Part shown: positions 25,899 to 33,666 of the stretch, in pieces
Layout: each line of letters starts with the position of its first letter
How positions within the stretch are numbered: the stretch's first letter is position 1
Assembly (NCBI GenBank): GCA_945889625.1
Contig: CAMDCE010000053.1
Coordinates: forward strand, 1-35,855
DNA from: Asaia bogorensis
GTDB taxonomy: Bacteria > Pseudomonadota > Alphaproteobacteria > Reyranellales > Reyranellaceae
DNA: 35,855 nt
Direction: 5' to 3'
The notes under the pieces: model-generated
What the model was told of the DNA's origin: nothing
The model's input: only the letters and a program-made list of their open reading frames with translations
Databases searched by the model: none
Position numbers and translations under genes: made by a program

Positions 25899-27491
25899 GT
25901 GATCGGGCTTTTGCTTCGTTGCGCGCTGCTGGCCGCCGGTCTGATGGCGGCCTGCGCCGGTGCGGCCGCGCAGCCGGCGCCGACCTGGAATCCTCTCGAC
26001 TGGAATCCCAAGCCCATAGTGGGCGATTTCATCCTGCCCCTGCCCTGCGGTGGTTCGATGGCGTTCCGCATGGTTGGCACCGGCGGTCCCCGTGCCGCCG
26101 CCAAGCGCATGTACCTCGACGATCGCCAGGTGCTGCTGGGCGGCGCCGACGACGAGGTGCCCGCCAGCGGCTATCTGCGCACCGATTTCGTCGCCGGCCC
26201 GTTCGAGGACAAGACCAACGCCCGCTACTACCTGCTCGGCAAGTACGAGGTCACCAACCAGCAGTACGACGCAGTCATGACGGCGGGGCCGTGCGCAGCC
26301 GCCAAATCCGAGCGCCCCGCGCTCCCGAAAGCGGGCGTGAGCTGGTTCGACGCCGTGGAGTTCACGCGTCGGCTCAATCTCTGGCTCTACGAGAACAGAC
26401 TGGAGGCGCTGCCCAAGGCGTCGGGCAAGCCGGGCTTCGTGAGGCTGCCCACGGAGGCGGAATGGGAGTTCGCCGCGCGCGGCGGCCTCGCGGTCGGCGA
26501 CGCCGAGCGCGGCAACCGGACCTTCGTGCCGTCGAATGCCGAGCTGTCCGACTATGCCTGGTACGGCGGCCCCAGCTCGTCGGCCGGCCAGCCGCAGTCG
26601 ATCGGCGCGCTGAAGCCCAATCCGCTCGGCCTGTTCGACATGCTGGGCAACATCGAGGAAATCGTTCTCGACGAATTCCGCCTGAACCGGGTCGGCCGCC
26701 TGCACGGCCAGCCAGGCGGCATGGTGGTGCGCGGCGGCTCGTTCCGCACGCCGCGGGAGGCCGTGCGCAACTCGAGCCGAACCGAGCTGCCGCTGTTCGA
26801 TCCGGTCGGCCGGAAGGAGACCCGCCTGCCGCAGGTCGGCTTCCGCGTCGCGCTCGGCGCGACCGCCTTCAGCGACCTCGCCCAGGCCGACGCGCTGCAA
26901 CGCGAGTGGAACACCCTGCGCAGCTCGAGCTCGGCGGCGGCAGGCGTCAATCCGCTGCAGGTTCTCGAGCGCCTGCTGAAGGAGGTGACCAACCCCGAAC
27001 AGCGCCAGCAGTTGCGCGATGCCATCGCCCAGATCGGCCAGGACAGCCGCCTGCGCAGCGAGCTGGAGGCGCGCGCCATCAGGGGCCTGTGGGCGCATGC
27101 CGTCACGGTGCGCTGGAACGTCATCGCCTCGGCCGCCCAGCTCGACAGCTGGAAGAAGGTCGCGGACGAGCCCGACACATCGGTTACCTCCGCGACGCGC
27201 AAGAGCGTCGCGCGCGAGCGCATGACGAGCGAGCAGGCGCGCTTCGACGGCTTCCTCTCGACCTACCTCGACCTGGTGATCCAGCTGGCCACGGGCTTCG
27301 AGAACCGCGACATCGCCAGCCCCGCCGCGCTGCTGCGCCGCGAGCTCGAGCTGCTGGGCGACCGCACCCAGGTCGAACAGCTCGACGAAACGGTGAAGAT
27401 CGTGACGGCCTATCAGCGCAACGCCCGAATGAGGGATACCAAGGTCCTGCGCCGGGCGATCGTCGGTGAGCGCGCGTGGCTGCCCCGCTAG
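25899..27491 (+). CDS. SUMF1/formylglycine-generating-enzyme-domain exported protein without catalytic cysteines
   Basis: A 530-residue product has an N-terminal signal sequence (LLLRCALLAAGLMAACAGAAAQ; MAAC could be a lipobox) and a FGE-sulfatase-type domain (about 60-325). Its marks are LGKYEVTNQQYDAVM, LPTEAEWEFAARGG, GLFDMLGNIEE and VVRGGSF. In true formylglycine-generating enzymes two cysteines follow the RGGS motif; here that stretch (RTPREAVRNSSRTELP) has none, so oxidase activity is unlikely. The last 200 residues are helical and charged, with no family I can name. The role may be binding or scaffolding in the envelope. The start is GTG with GGAG upstream. It is convergent with the MORN-repeat gene. 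Confidence 0.8.
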   Translation: MIGLLLRCALLAAGLMAACAGAAAQPAPTWNPLDWNPKPIVGDFILPLPCGGSMAFRMVGTGGPRAAAKRMYLDDRQVLLGGADDEVPASGYLRTDFVAGPFEDKTNARYYLLGKYEVTNQQYDAVMTAGPCAAAKSERPALPKAGVSWFDAVEFTRRLNLWLYENRLEALPKASGKPGFVRLPTEAEWEFAARGGLAVGDAERGNRTFVPSNAELSDYAWYGGPSSSAGQPQSIGALKPNPLGLFDMLGNIEEIVLDEFRLNRVGRLHGQPGGMVVRGGSFRTPREAVRNSSRTELPLFDPVGRKETRLPQVGFRVALGATAFSDLAQADALQREWNTLRSSSSAAAGVNPLQVLERLLKEVTNPEQRQQLRDAIAQIGQDSRLRSELEARAIRGLWAHAVTVRWNVIASAAQLDSWKKVADEPDTSVTSATRKSVARERMTSEQARFDGFLSTYLDLVIQLATGFENRDIASPAALLRRELELLGDRTQVEQLDETVKIVTAYQRNARMRDTKVLRRAIVGERAWLPR

Positions 27492-27505
27492 CCTGGCGCT
27501 AGCGC

Positions 27506-28369
27506 CTAATCGAACGCGCACTCCTTGTAGGTCGTCATGACCCAGGCCTTGCGGTCGCCCTGGCGGTAGCAGCCGTCCTTCCAGGTGCCGGAGAAGACGG
27601 TGCCGTTGACCTGCGTGAAGGTGCCTTGGCCGTTCGGCCGGTCGTCGCGAAATTCGCCGTCGAAGCGGCTGCCGCTCACCCAGGTGTAGAGGCCCCGCCC
27701 ATTGACCTTGCCGTCGCGATATTCGCCGTCGTAGCGCGCGTTGGGCTTGCCGTCCTTGAACCACTGCAGCACGCCGCGTCCCTGCGCGAGGTTGTTCAGG
27801 CAGGCACCGACCCAGCCGATCGTTTCGCCGGGTTCGGGACTGGCGTTCCACACCCGGCATCCGGTCCGCGGGTCGGCGATCCAGCCCGGTGTCCTGGACG
27901 GCGCCGTCTGGGTCGACAAGTTGGCGGCCGCCACACGCTTTGCCTCCTCGAGTTTCTGGCGCTGCGCTTCGGCGGCGAGGCCCTTGTTGCGCGCCTCCTG
28001 CGCCTCCTTGAGCGCGGCGTCGCGCTCGCGCTGTTTGGCCTCGGCCTCGCGCAGGTTCTTCTCCAGGCTGGCGATCAGCGCGCGGTTGAGGTCGCGCTCC
28101 TCGGCCGTCGACAGCACCCGCTTGCGTTCGACGTCGAGCGCCTTGCGCAATTCATCGGCCTCGCGGGCCGCCGTTCCCGCGGCATTGGCCGCCTGCCGCA
28201 CCCGGAGCTGCGCTTCGACGTCGTCGAAGGCGATCGCCGCCGGCGCCTGCGCCCAGGTCGGCGCGATTGCCGGCGAAGGCTCCAGGGCGACGAAAATCGC
28301 CAGGACAGCCGCAAGCACCGCCAAAGTCCCGGCGCAGCCGCGTGCGCTTAGGAAAGAAATGCCATTCAT
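27506..28369 (-). CDS. MORN-repeat protein with coiled coil
   Basis: A 287-residue exported or anchored protein. A hydrophobic N-terminal segment (about 12-32, CAGTLAVLAAVLAIFVAL) is followed by a long charged coiled coil (about 45-150, rich in EA, KR and RE) and then three MORN repeats near the C-terminus (YDGEYRDGKVNGRG, FDGEFRDDRPNGQG and FSGTWKDG). MORN repeats bind lipids or proteins, and this layout is frequent in alphaproteobacterial envelope proteins of unknown role. Three cysteines (TGCRVW, GACLNN, DGCYRQ) lie in the repeat domain and could form disulphides. The ATG at 28369 lacks a clear ribosome-binding site. It is convergent with the SUMF1-domain gene. Confidence 0.8.
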   Translation of the reverse strand: MNGISFLSARGCAGTLAVLAAVLAIFVALEPSPAIAPTWAQAPAAIAFDDVEAQLRVRQAANAAGTAAREADELRKALDVERKRVLSTAEERDLNRALIASLEKNLREAEAKQRERDAALKEAQEARNKGLAAEAQRQKLEEAKRVAAANLSTQTAPSRTPGWIADPRTGCRVWNASPEPGETIGWVGACLNNLAQGRGVLQWFKDGKPNARYDGEYRDGKVNGRGLYTWVSGSRFDGEFRDDRPNGQGTFTQVNGTVFSGTWKDGCYRQGDRKAWVMTTYKECAFD

Positions 28370-28519
28370 CGATGGCACGCTTGTAGCCAAGCGTTGGGAT
28401 TGCGCAATGTCATCAATGTGTCGACTTCTTGGCGGCCCCCAGTCTGGGCAGGAGCCAATGGCCGACGCAAGGGCCCAATCGCCACGCACCGTTGGCTTCC
28501 CGGGGGTCGCGGAGGCGAC

Positions 28520-28730
28520 CACTCGAGCGGGGCCTGGGCACGTCTCTTCAATGGTCGGTCTTTCCCGAGCACGAGACCGTCGTGGTGAATGGCGAAGGCA
28601 CCGTGACCCGCGCCGACATCGAGTATTGTCTCGACGTCGCGATCCGCGAGGGCGTCGAGGCCCATGCCATGCGGCGGCCGGCGACGCCTGGCCGCGGACG
28701 CCGGCGTTCTTCGAGGCGCGGCTGAAATGA
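28520..28730 (+). pseudogene. Decayed, frameshifted remnant of a small conserved protein gene
   Basis: One frame reads LQWSVFPEHETVVVNGEGTV and then TRADIEYCLDVAIREGVEAHAM before turning into Arg/Pro-rich noise. A neighbouring frame then gives GDAWPRTPAFFEARLK and a stop at 28730. Together these look like one protein broken by a single-base frameshift near 28670. The segment TRADIEYCLDVAIREG resembles small STAS-like proteins seen in alphaproteobacteria (recalled, not checked). There is no start codon or ribosome-binding site that would make the front half a gene. The rest of the 28370-28841 gap shows nothing else except the terminator below. Confidence 0.4.
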
Positions 28731-28759
28731 AGCCCGACGAGGATACAATTTGCACCCGC

Positions 28760-28783
28760 CCGCCGCCTGGGCGGCGGATTTTT
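28760..28783 (+). terminator. Rho-independent terminator
   Basis: The stem CCGCCGC/GCGGCGG with loop CTGG (28760-28777) is followed by ATTTTTG. It lies 30 bases after the end of the frameshifted remnant, which supports the idea that a real transcription unit once ended here. Confidence 0.6.
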
Positions 28784-28894
28784 GCACGTCGCCCTGTGGG
28801 CCCAGGGGGACGCGGCGGCCCAATTCGACTAAACTGGCTCCATGAGCAACGCGCGAAGACTGCCGCCAGACGCCCCCTCCATCGGCCGGTTCCC

Positions 28895-29224
28895 GTGTTT
28901 CCCTATCGACTAGACCACCGCCACTTCGACGAATCCAAGGAGCTCGATAGCTGGTCCTATGCGCTGGCGTCGCTGTTTGGGCCGTTCTATGTCCTCTCCC
29001 ATCGTTTCTATGCCCTCGCGCTGCTCATGCTCCTGGTCAGCGCCGCGATCGGAGGCATTACCGCCGTGTCGCTCGTGTACCTCCTTTTATTCTTCGACTC
29101 CGTGGCCTTCCGCACGACCGCCATCATCGTGGTGCCGGTCGCGGCCTTTCTGCTTCAAGGGCTTGTCGCCATCGAGGTCGTCCTGACCGGCTACCTGCGC
29201 CGCGGCTGGCGTGAGGGCTACTAA
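28895..29224 (+). CDS. Small integral membrane protein, possibly with a frameshifted N-terminus
   Basis: A product of about 109 residues from GTG 28895: an N-terminal polar part (YRLDHRHFDESKELDSWSYAL), then three hydrophobic stretches (FGPFYVLSHRFYALALLMLL, AAIGGITAVSLVYLLLFF and TTAIIVVPVAAFLLQGLVAI) and the tail TGYLRRGWREGY. I do not recognise the family. There is no ATG in the frame. An ATG at 28842 in a shifted frame reads MSNARRLPPDAPSIGRFP before its stop, so the natural protein may begin there and be split by a one-base change near 28895. The GTG has no clear ribosome-binding site. Confidence 0.6.
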   Translation: MFPYRLDHRHFDESKELDSWSYALASLFGPFYVLSHRFYALALLMLLVSAAIGGITAVSLVYLLLFFDSVAFRTTAIIVVPVAAFLLQGLVAIEVVLTGYLRRGWREGY

Positions 29225-29278
29225 AGCGCGATGACTTTTACTCGACTCGCGCCGTAGGGCCTGGCGAGGGAGGATCCG

Positions 29279-29593
29279 ATGGCCAGAGCGACATTCCCCG
29301 CCGATTCGGTCGGCATCCAGGTACCGGCCGGGCGCATCCGGGCCGGCCGGACGCGCTGGCAGACCGTGTTCGACGCACGCGACAAGCCGCTGGTGTACCG
29401 CATCCACAACGCCCAGCCGCGCGACAGCGCCGACCCCGGCAACGTCCTGATCGTCGAGGCCGACGGCGCCAAGCGGCCGATCCGGCTCGAACCCGGCACG
29501 TCGGTCGACGTGCTGGCCAGGAAAATCAGGGTAAAAGCAGGAACCGGCGGCAGCACGGCCTTGGCCGAAGGCTGGTACGTTCTGGTGTCATAG
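29279..29593 (+). CDS. Hypothetical protein, 104 residues
   Basis: I do not recognise this protein. It starts with ATG after a strong ribosome-binding site (GAGGGAGGA). It is soluble and beta-rich in appearance, with alternating strands: VGIQVPAGRIRAGR, WQTVFDARDKPLVYRIHN, VLIVEADGAKRPIRLEPGTSVDVLARKIRVK and EGWYVLVS at the end. There is no signal peptide, cysteine or helix of note. It lies 54 bases after the small membrane protein gene on the same strand and is convergent with the TIGR02302 gene. Confidence 0.7.
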   Translation: MARATFPADSVGIQVPAGRIRAGRTRWQTVFDARDKPLVYRIHNAQPRDSADPGNVLIVEADGAKRPIRLEPGTSVDVLARKIRVKAGTGGSTALAEGWYVLVS

Positions 29594-29613
29594 GTCTTGC
29601 CGGGAGCGAAGAC

Positions 29614-32217
29614 TTAGTAGGTCCTAAGCAGCCGGTCGATGTAGTCGAGCTCGTCCTTGGGCCGCAGGTTCTCGCCGGCACGGCGGCGCAGTTCATCGAG
29701 GATCTCGCGGCTCTTCTGGCGCTCGAGCTCGAGCGGGATCTTGTCGACGCCGGTGTCGACTGCGTCGCCGTAGTTGCCGTCGGAGCGGCCGAGCGGGTCG
29801 CGATCCTCGCCGCGCCGCTCGCGCTCCTCGATCTCGGCGAGGTCCTGGCCGTTGCCCGGCCCGCGGTTGCGCATCTGCTCGGCGAGGTCGCCCATGCCCT
29901 GCTGCAGGTTGTCGAGCGCGCGGCGCTGGGCGCGCGCGGCCTCGCGGGCGTCGCCGCGGCGCAGCGCCTCCTCGGCCTCACGCATCGAGCGCTCGGCACG
30001 ACCCAGCGACTCCGGCATCTGCATGCCGTTCTCGTCGAGCTTGTTCATGAACTCGCCAAGCTGACGGCGCGTACCTTCCTGCTGGCCGCGCTGCTGCTCG
30101 CCCCACTGGCCGTCGCCCGGCTGGTTGCCGCCTTGTCCCGGTTGGCCCTGCTGACCCTGCTGGCCCTGTTGACCCTGCTGTCCTTGCTGGCCGCGCTGGC
30201 CTTGCTGACCCTGGCGACCCTGCTGCTGCTGCTGGCGGCCCTGGCGCTCGGACTCGCCCAAAAGCTGGTTCTCGCGCCGCGCCAGCCGGTCGAGCTGGTT
30301 CATCATCTCGCGGCCCTGCTGGTTGCCCTGGCCCTGCTGGCCGCGCTGCTGGCCCGGCCGGCGCTGCTGATTGGGGTTGGCCAGCATCGGCGTGGCGTTC
30401 TCCATCATCTTGCGCAGCTCTTCGAGCATGCGCTTGGCGCCCTCGCGGTCGCCGTTGCGCGCCATCTCGCGAATCTTGTCGAGCATCTTCTGCAGGTCGT
30501 CGCCGGTGATGGTGTTGTTGGGATCCATCTTCTCCGCCTGCTCTTCCATGCGGCGGCGCTCTTCCGGATCCTTCATCCGCTCGGCCAGTTCCTTCTGCCA
30601 GCGGTCCATCGCCTGGTAGAGCTGCTGGATCAGCTTCTCGATCTCCTCGTCGCCAGCCTGGCGCTGGATGGCGTCGCGCAGATCCTGGCGAGCCTGCTCG
30701 AGCGCCCGCTCGGCATCTGTCGTCGAGCCCTGCTCCAGCCGCATCGCCAGATCCCACAGGAGCTTCTGGGTCTCGACGATGTTTGCCTTGTCGCCGCTCT
30801 GCGCCAGCCGTGCTGCCCCCAGCCGCAGGCCGAGCTGGACGACCGGATCGTGGCGGTAGACGTCGGGCTTGGCCTGGACCATGCGCATGCCGTCGGCGAC
30901 GTCCAGCCGCTGCGACTTGGGATCCCGGGTCAGCGCCTTGCGCAGCACAATCAGCGCGCGCGCCGTCGGATCGTTGAATACGCGTTCGGGCAGCAGGAAG
31001 GTCTCGACGGCGCTGCGGCCCTTCTGGCCAAGCGCATCCGAGGCAAACAGCATGACGGTGACCTTGAGCCCGGCCCACGTCGAGCCGGTGAGGTCGCGCA
31101 CGAAGGTGTCGGTGACCTTCCTGGCACCGCCCGCCACCGGCAGGTCGATGCGCAGGACCTCGGGCTCCTCGTCGTCGGTCAGCATGTCGGCGCCCAGCAC
31201 CGAGCCGTGCAGGCGGATCTGCAGCTGCACGCCGGTGATGCCGAAATCGTCGCCGGCGATGTATTCGATCTTGGTCGACCATTTGTCGACGCCGATCGGC
31301 CTGGCAAATTCGATGGTCGGCGCCAGGTCGGGAATGATGTGCAGCTTCCAGCGCGCCTGTTCGTCGCCGCGCGCCTGCAGCGTGATCTGGGTGCCCCAGT
31401 TGATGATCCGCTCGACCTGGTACTTGCCCTTGGAGACGGTGGCGAATTCGGTCTCGTTGTTGTCGATCACCAGCTTGGGCGGATGGCGACCGCGCACATC
31501 GTCGACGAAGCCCGCGAGCTTGCTGCCAACCGGCACGCGCAGCAGCTTGTCGTGGTCGGCCATGTCGAGATAGATCGGCGGCTTGCCGGTGTAGGCCGGC
31601 GGCGCGATCCACAGGTTGGCAACCACGGGCGGCGGCGGGGGAAAGGCCGGCGTGAAGGCCACGGCCATGCGATCGGAGCGCCAGCCGCCGGCGATGGCAA
31701 TCGATACGACCAGCGCCAGCACCGGCACCAGACGCATCGCCCAGGTGTCGTACACGGCAAGACCCGGACGCGCCGGCTTGTTGGAGAGGCTGGCCAGCCG
31801 CTGGGCCTCGCGGCGGCGGTGAGCCTCCCAGAGGGCCGCGGCCATCGGATCGCTCTCGCCGGCGGCGAGGCGGTCCTGCACCGCGACAAGCGGCCGGTGC
31901 GGCACACCCGAATCGCGCTCCAGGCGGCGGATGGCGGCTTCGCGCAACGGCCAGGCGAAACCGCGAAACTGCAGCCATGCGAGTCCAGCGAAGCCCAGCG
32001 CCAGGACGGCCAGCAGGCCGGTGTGAACCCAGGGATCGAGGCCGGCGAACAGGTCGAGGTGGCCGGCCGCCACGAACAGCGCCGCGACCGCCAGCAGCGG
32101 CATCAGCCGCGGCCACAGGACCTCCCAGGCCAACGCCGCCCATGCCAAACCGATCTTGCGGCCGATCCTCGTTTCGAGGCCGGGCGTGTCGATCGGGGTG
32201 GTCTGTCTGGCGTCCAT
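29614..32217 (-). CDS. TIGR02302/DUF4175-family membrane protein
   Basis: An 867-residue protein of a family largely confined to alphaproteobacteria, with no known function. The N-terminal part carries hydrophobic helices (about 38-55, 63-84 and 160-178), then a domain with WIAPPAYTGKPPIYLDM and TGVQLQIRLHGS, consistent with a large periplasmic region. The last third is helical and charged, with a Gly/Gln-rich stretch in the middle (near 620-700). Residues before the end form a coiled coil (REAEEALRRGDAREAARAQRRALDNLQQGMGDLAEQMRN). The gene is 13 bases downstream of lysA on the same strand, so it is probably in the argH-lysA transcript. This lysA pairing is usual in alphaproteobacteria, which hints at an envelope role. 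Confidence 0.9.
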   Translation of the reverse strand: MDARQTTPIDTPGLETRIGRKIGLAWAALAWEVLWPRLMPLLAVAALFVAAGHLDLFAGLDPWVHTGLLAVLALGFAGLAWLQFRGFAWPLREAAIRRLERDSGVPHRPLVAVQDRLAAGESDPMAAALWEAHRRREAQRLASLSNKPARPGLAVYDTWAMRLVPVLALVVSIAIAGGWRSDRMAVAFTPAFPPPPPVVANLWIAPPAYTGKPPIYLDMADHDKLLRVPVGSKLAGFVDDVRGRHPPKLVIDNNETEFATVSKGKYQVERIINWGTQITLQARGDEQARWKLHIIPDLAPTIEFARPIGVDKWSTKIEYIAGDDFGITGVQLQIRLHGSVLGADMLTDDEEPEVLRIDLPVAGGARKVTDTFVRDLTGSTWAGLKVTVMLFASDALGQKGRSAVETFLLPERVFNDPTARALIVLRKALTRDPKSQRLDVADGMRMVQAKPDVYRHDPVVQLGLRLGAARLAQSGDKANIVETQKLLWDLAMRLEQGSTTDAERALEQARQDLRDAIQRQAGDEEIEKLIQQLYQAMDRWQKELAERMKDPEERRRMEEQAEKMDPNNTITGDDLQKMLDKIREMARNGDREGAKRMLEELRKMMENATPMLANPNQQRRPGQQRGQQGQGNQQGREMMNQLDRLARRENQLLGESERQGRQQQQQGRQGQQGQRGQQGQQGQQGQQGQQGQPGQGGNQPGDGQWGEQQRGQQEGTRRQLGEFMNKLDENGMQMPESLGRAERSMREAEEALRRGDAREAARAQRRALDNLQQGMGDLAEQMRNRGPGNGQDLAEIEERERRGEDRDPLGRSDGNYGDAVDTGVDKIPLELERQKSREILDELRRRAGENLRPKDELDYIDRLLRTY
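30125..30240 (-). repeat. Nine-base tandem repeats encoding GQQ/GQR triplets in the TIGR02302 gene
   Basis: About a dozen imperfect 9-base units of the CAGCAGGGT/CAGGGCCAG type (minus strand) encode a run of Gly-Gln-Gln, with one R or P replacement per few units. The repeats are in frame, so length changes would add or remove residues without breaking the gene. This region is likely to vary between strains. Confidence 0.75.
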
Positions 32218-32230
32218 CGCCGTCCCTTCT

Positions 32231-33505
32231 TTAGGCCTTTGTCGGCTCCATCCAGGGCGGAAACCGCTCGGCGGAGATCATCTCGTCGATCGCAGGTCTC
32301 GGCCGGGTGACCGCAAATCGCGTGCCATCGACCATCACTTCCGGTACGAGCGGCCGGCTATTGTAGGTCGAGGCCATCACCGCACCATATGCACCCGCCG
32401 AGCGTACCATGACGAGGTCGCCGGCAGCCAGCGGGGGTAGATCACGGTTCTGTGCCAGATAGTCGCCCGATTCGCAGATGGGACCCACAATGTCGCAACG
32501 GATCGTGGCGGCTTCGGGGCGCGGGGCGCTTACCGGAACGATGTCGTGCCAAGCCTCATATAAGGTGGGCCGGATCAGGTCGTTCATGGCCGCATCCACG
32601 ATGACAAAGGTCTTTGCGGCGCCGGGTTTCACCAGGATCACTTCGCTCACCAGGACACCCGCCTCGCCGACCAGTCGCCGGCCGGGTTCGAAGGTGAGTT
32701 CGCAGCCCAGGCCGTCGGTCTCCTTGGCAACGAGGCGCATGAACTCGGCGATCGAAGGTGGTTTTTCGTTGGCATAAACAATCCCCAGGCCGCCGCCGAT
32801 ATCGAAACGGTCGATGCCGTGGCCGTCGGCGCGCAATTCGCCGATCAGGCCGCGCACCCGCACGATCGCCTCGCGATAGGGGTCGAGCGAGGTGAGCTGC
32901 GAGCCGATATGCATGGCCACACCCACCACCTTGAGGTTGGGCAGCCGGCCGGCCAGCGCGAAGGCCTCGCGCGCCAGATCGATATCGATGCCGAACTTGT
33001 TCTCCTTGCGGCCCGTCGTGATCTTGGCGTGGGTGCCGGCGTCGATGTCGGGATTGACCCGGATGGTGATGGCAGCCTTCACCCCCAACTGCCCGGCGAC
33101 GGCGTTCAGGGTCTCGAGTTCGGCCGAGCTCTCGACGTTGATCTGGCCGACGCCTGCCTGGAGGGCAGCCATCAGCTCCGTGGCCTTTTTGCCCACGCCG
33201 GAATAGATGATGCGCTCGGGCGGAATGCCGGCCGCCAGGGCACGCCGCATCTCGCCCACCGAGACGATGTCGGCTCCTGCCCCCATCTCGCCGAACAAGC
33301 GAATGACCGCGAGGTTGCTGTTGGCCTTCATGGCGTAGCAGACCGAGGCATTCATGCCCTTGATGCCGTCGGCGAATTCCCGCCACCCTGCGCGCAAGGC
33401 ACCGGACGAATAGCAATAGAACGGCGTGCCGACCTGAGCGGCGATGGTCTTGAGCGCCACGCCCTCGGCATGCATCTCGCCATTGCGATACTCGAAGAAG
33501 TTCAT
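32231..33505 (-). CDS. lysA: Diaminopimelate decarboxylase
   Basis: LysA removes the D-centre carboxyl of meso-diaminopimelate to give L-lysine, using PLP, as the last step of lysine synthesis. The 424-residue product has the PLP-lysine segment VCYAMKANSN, SVGEMRRALAAG, the HIGSQ motif, the glycine-rich RFDIGGGLGI, LTFEPGRRLVG and the C-terminal CDIVGPICESGD, whose cysteine contributes across the dimer. The ATG at 33505 has a GAGG ribosome-binding site. Downstream is the TIGR02302 gene. Upstream, a palindromic repeat separates it from argH, in the place where many alphaproteobacteria carry a tiny lipoprotein gene. Confidence 0.95.
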   Translation of the reverse strand: MNFFEYRNGEMHAEGVALKTIAAQVGTPFYCYSSGALRAGWREFADGIKGMNASVCYAMKANSNLAVIRLFGEMGAGADIVSVGEMRRALAAGIPPERIIYSGVGKKATELMAALQAGVGQINVESSAELETLNAVAGQLGVKAAITIRVNPDIDAGTHAKITTGRKENKFGIDIDLAREAFALAGRLPNLKVVGVAMHIGSQLTSLDPYREAIVRVRGLIGELRADGHGIDRFDIGGGLGIVYANEKPPSIAEFMRLVAKETDGLGCELTFEPGRRLVGEAGVLVSEVILVKPGAAKTFVIVDAAMNDLIRPTLYEAWHDIVPVSAPRPEAATIRCDIVGPICESGDYLAQNRDLPPLAAGDLVMVRSAGAYGAVMASTYNSRPLVPEVMVDGTRFAVTRPRPAIDEMISAERFPPWMEPTKA

Positions 33506-33540
33506 CGCATACGCCTCGTCTCGTTCATGCCCGCGGCTTA

Positions 33541-33654
33541 TGACCCCTCCGCCCCGTAAGACGGGGCACCTCCCCATGTGAATGGGGAGGAAGGCCTGCC
33601 TCCCCATTCATATGGGGAGGTGTCGCGGTAATCCGCGACGGAGGGGTCAGAAGC
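33541..33654. repeat. MITE-like nested palindrome with TGACCCCTCCG termini
   Basis: The terminal inverted repeat TGACCCCTCCG (33541-33551) and CGGAGGGGTCA (33639-33649) encloses further hairpins: GCCCCGT/ACGGGGC (33551-33567), a repeat of CCTCCCCAT with its inverse (33568-33622) and GTCGCGG/CCGCGAC (33622-33639). The right-end module CGGAGGGGTCAGAAGC and the GTCGCGGT hairpin recur at 20543-20590. It contains no coding sequence. It lies between argH and lysA, so it must be transcribed if they form one operon. Confidence 0.8.
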
Positions 33655-33666
33655 ACAACGCACCCG

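Noticed and set aside
25881..27860. A 659-codon minus-strand frame over the SUMF1-domain gene
   Set aside because: The plus-strand frame has clear signal-peptide and FGE-domain motifs, while this one has none and also crosses into the MORN-repeat gene.
30133..32310. A 725-codon plus-strand frame over the TIGR02302 gene, beginning with a Leu/Ala-rich run that looks like membrane helices
   Set aside because: The hydrophobic run is just the complement of the Gly-Gln repeat (CTGCTGACC and similar). The minus-strand protein is a recognisable family.
20461..33654. The repeated hairpins as a CRISPR array
   Set aside because: The hairpins differ from each other, are not evenly spaced, and there are no unique spacers of constant length or cas genes.
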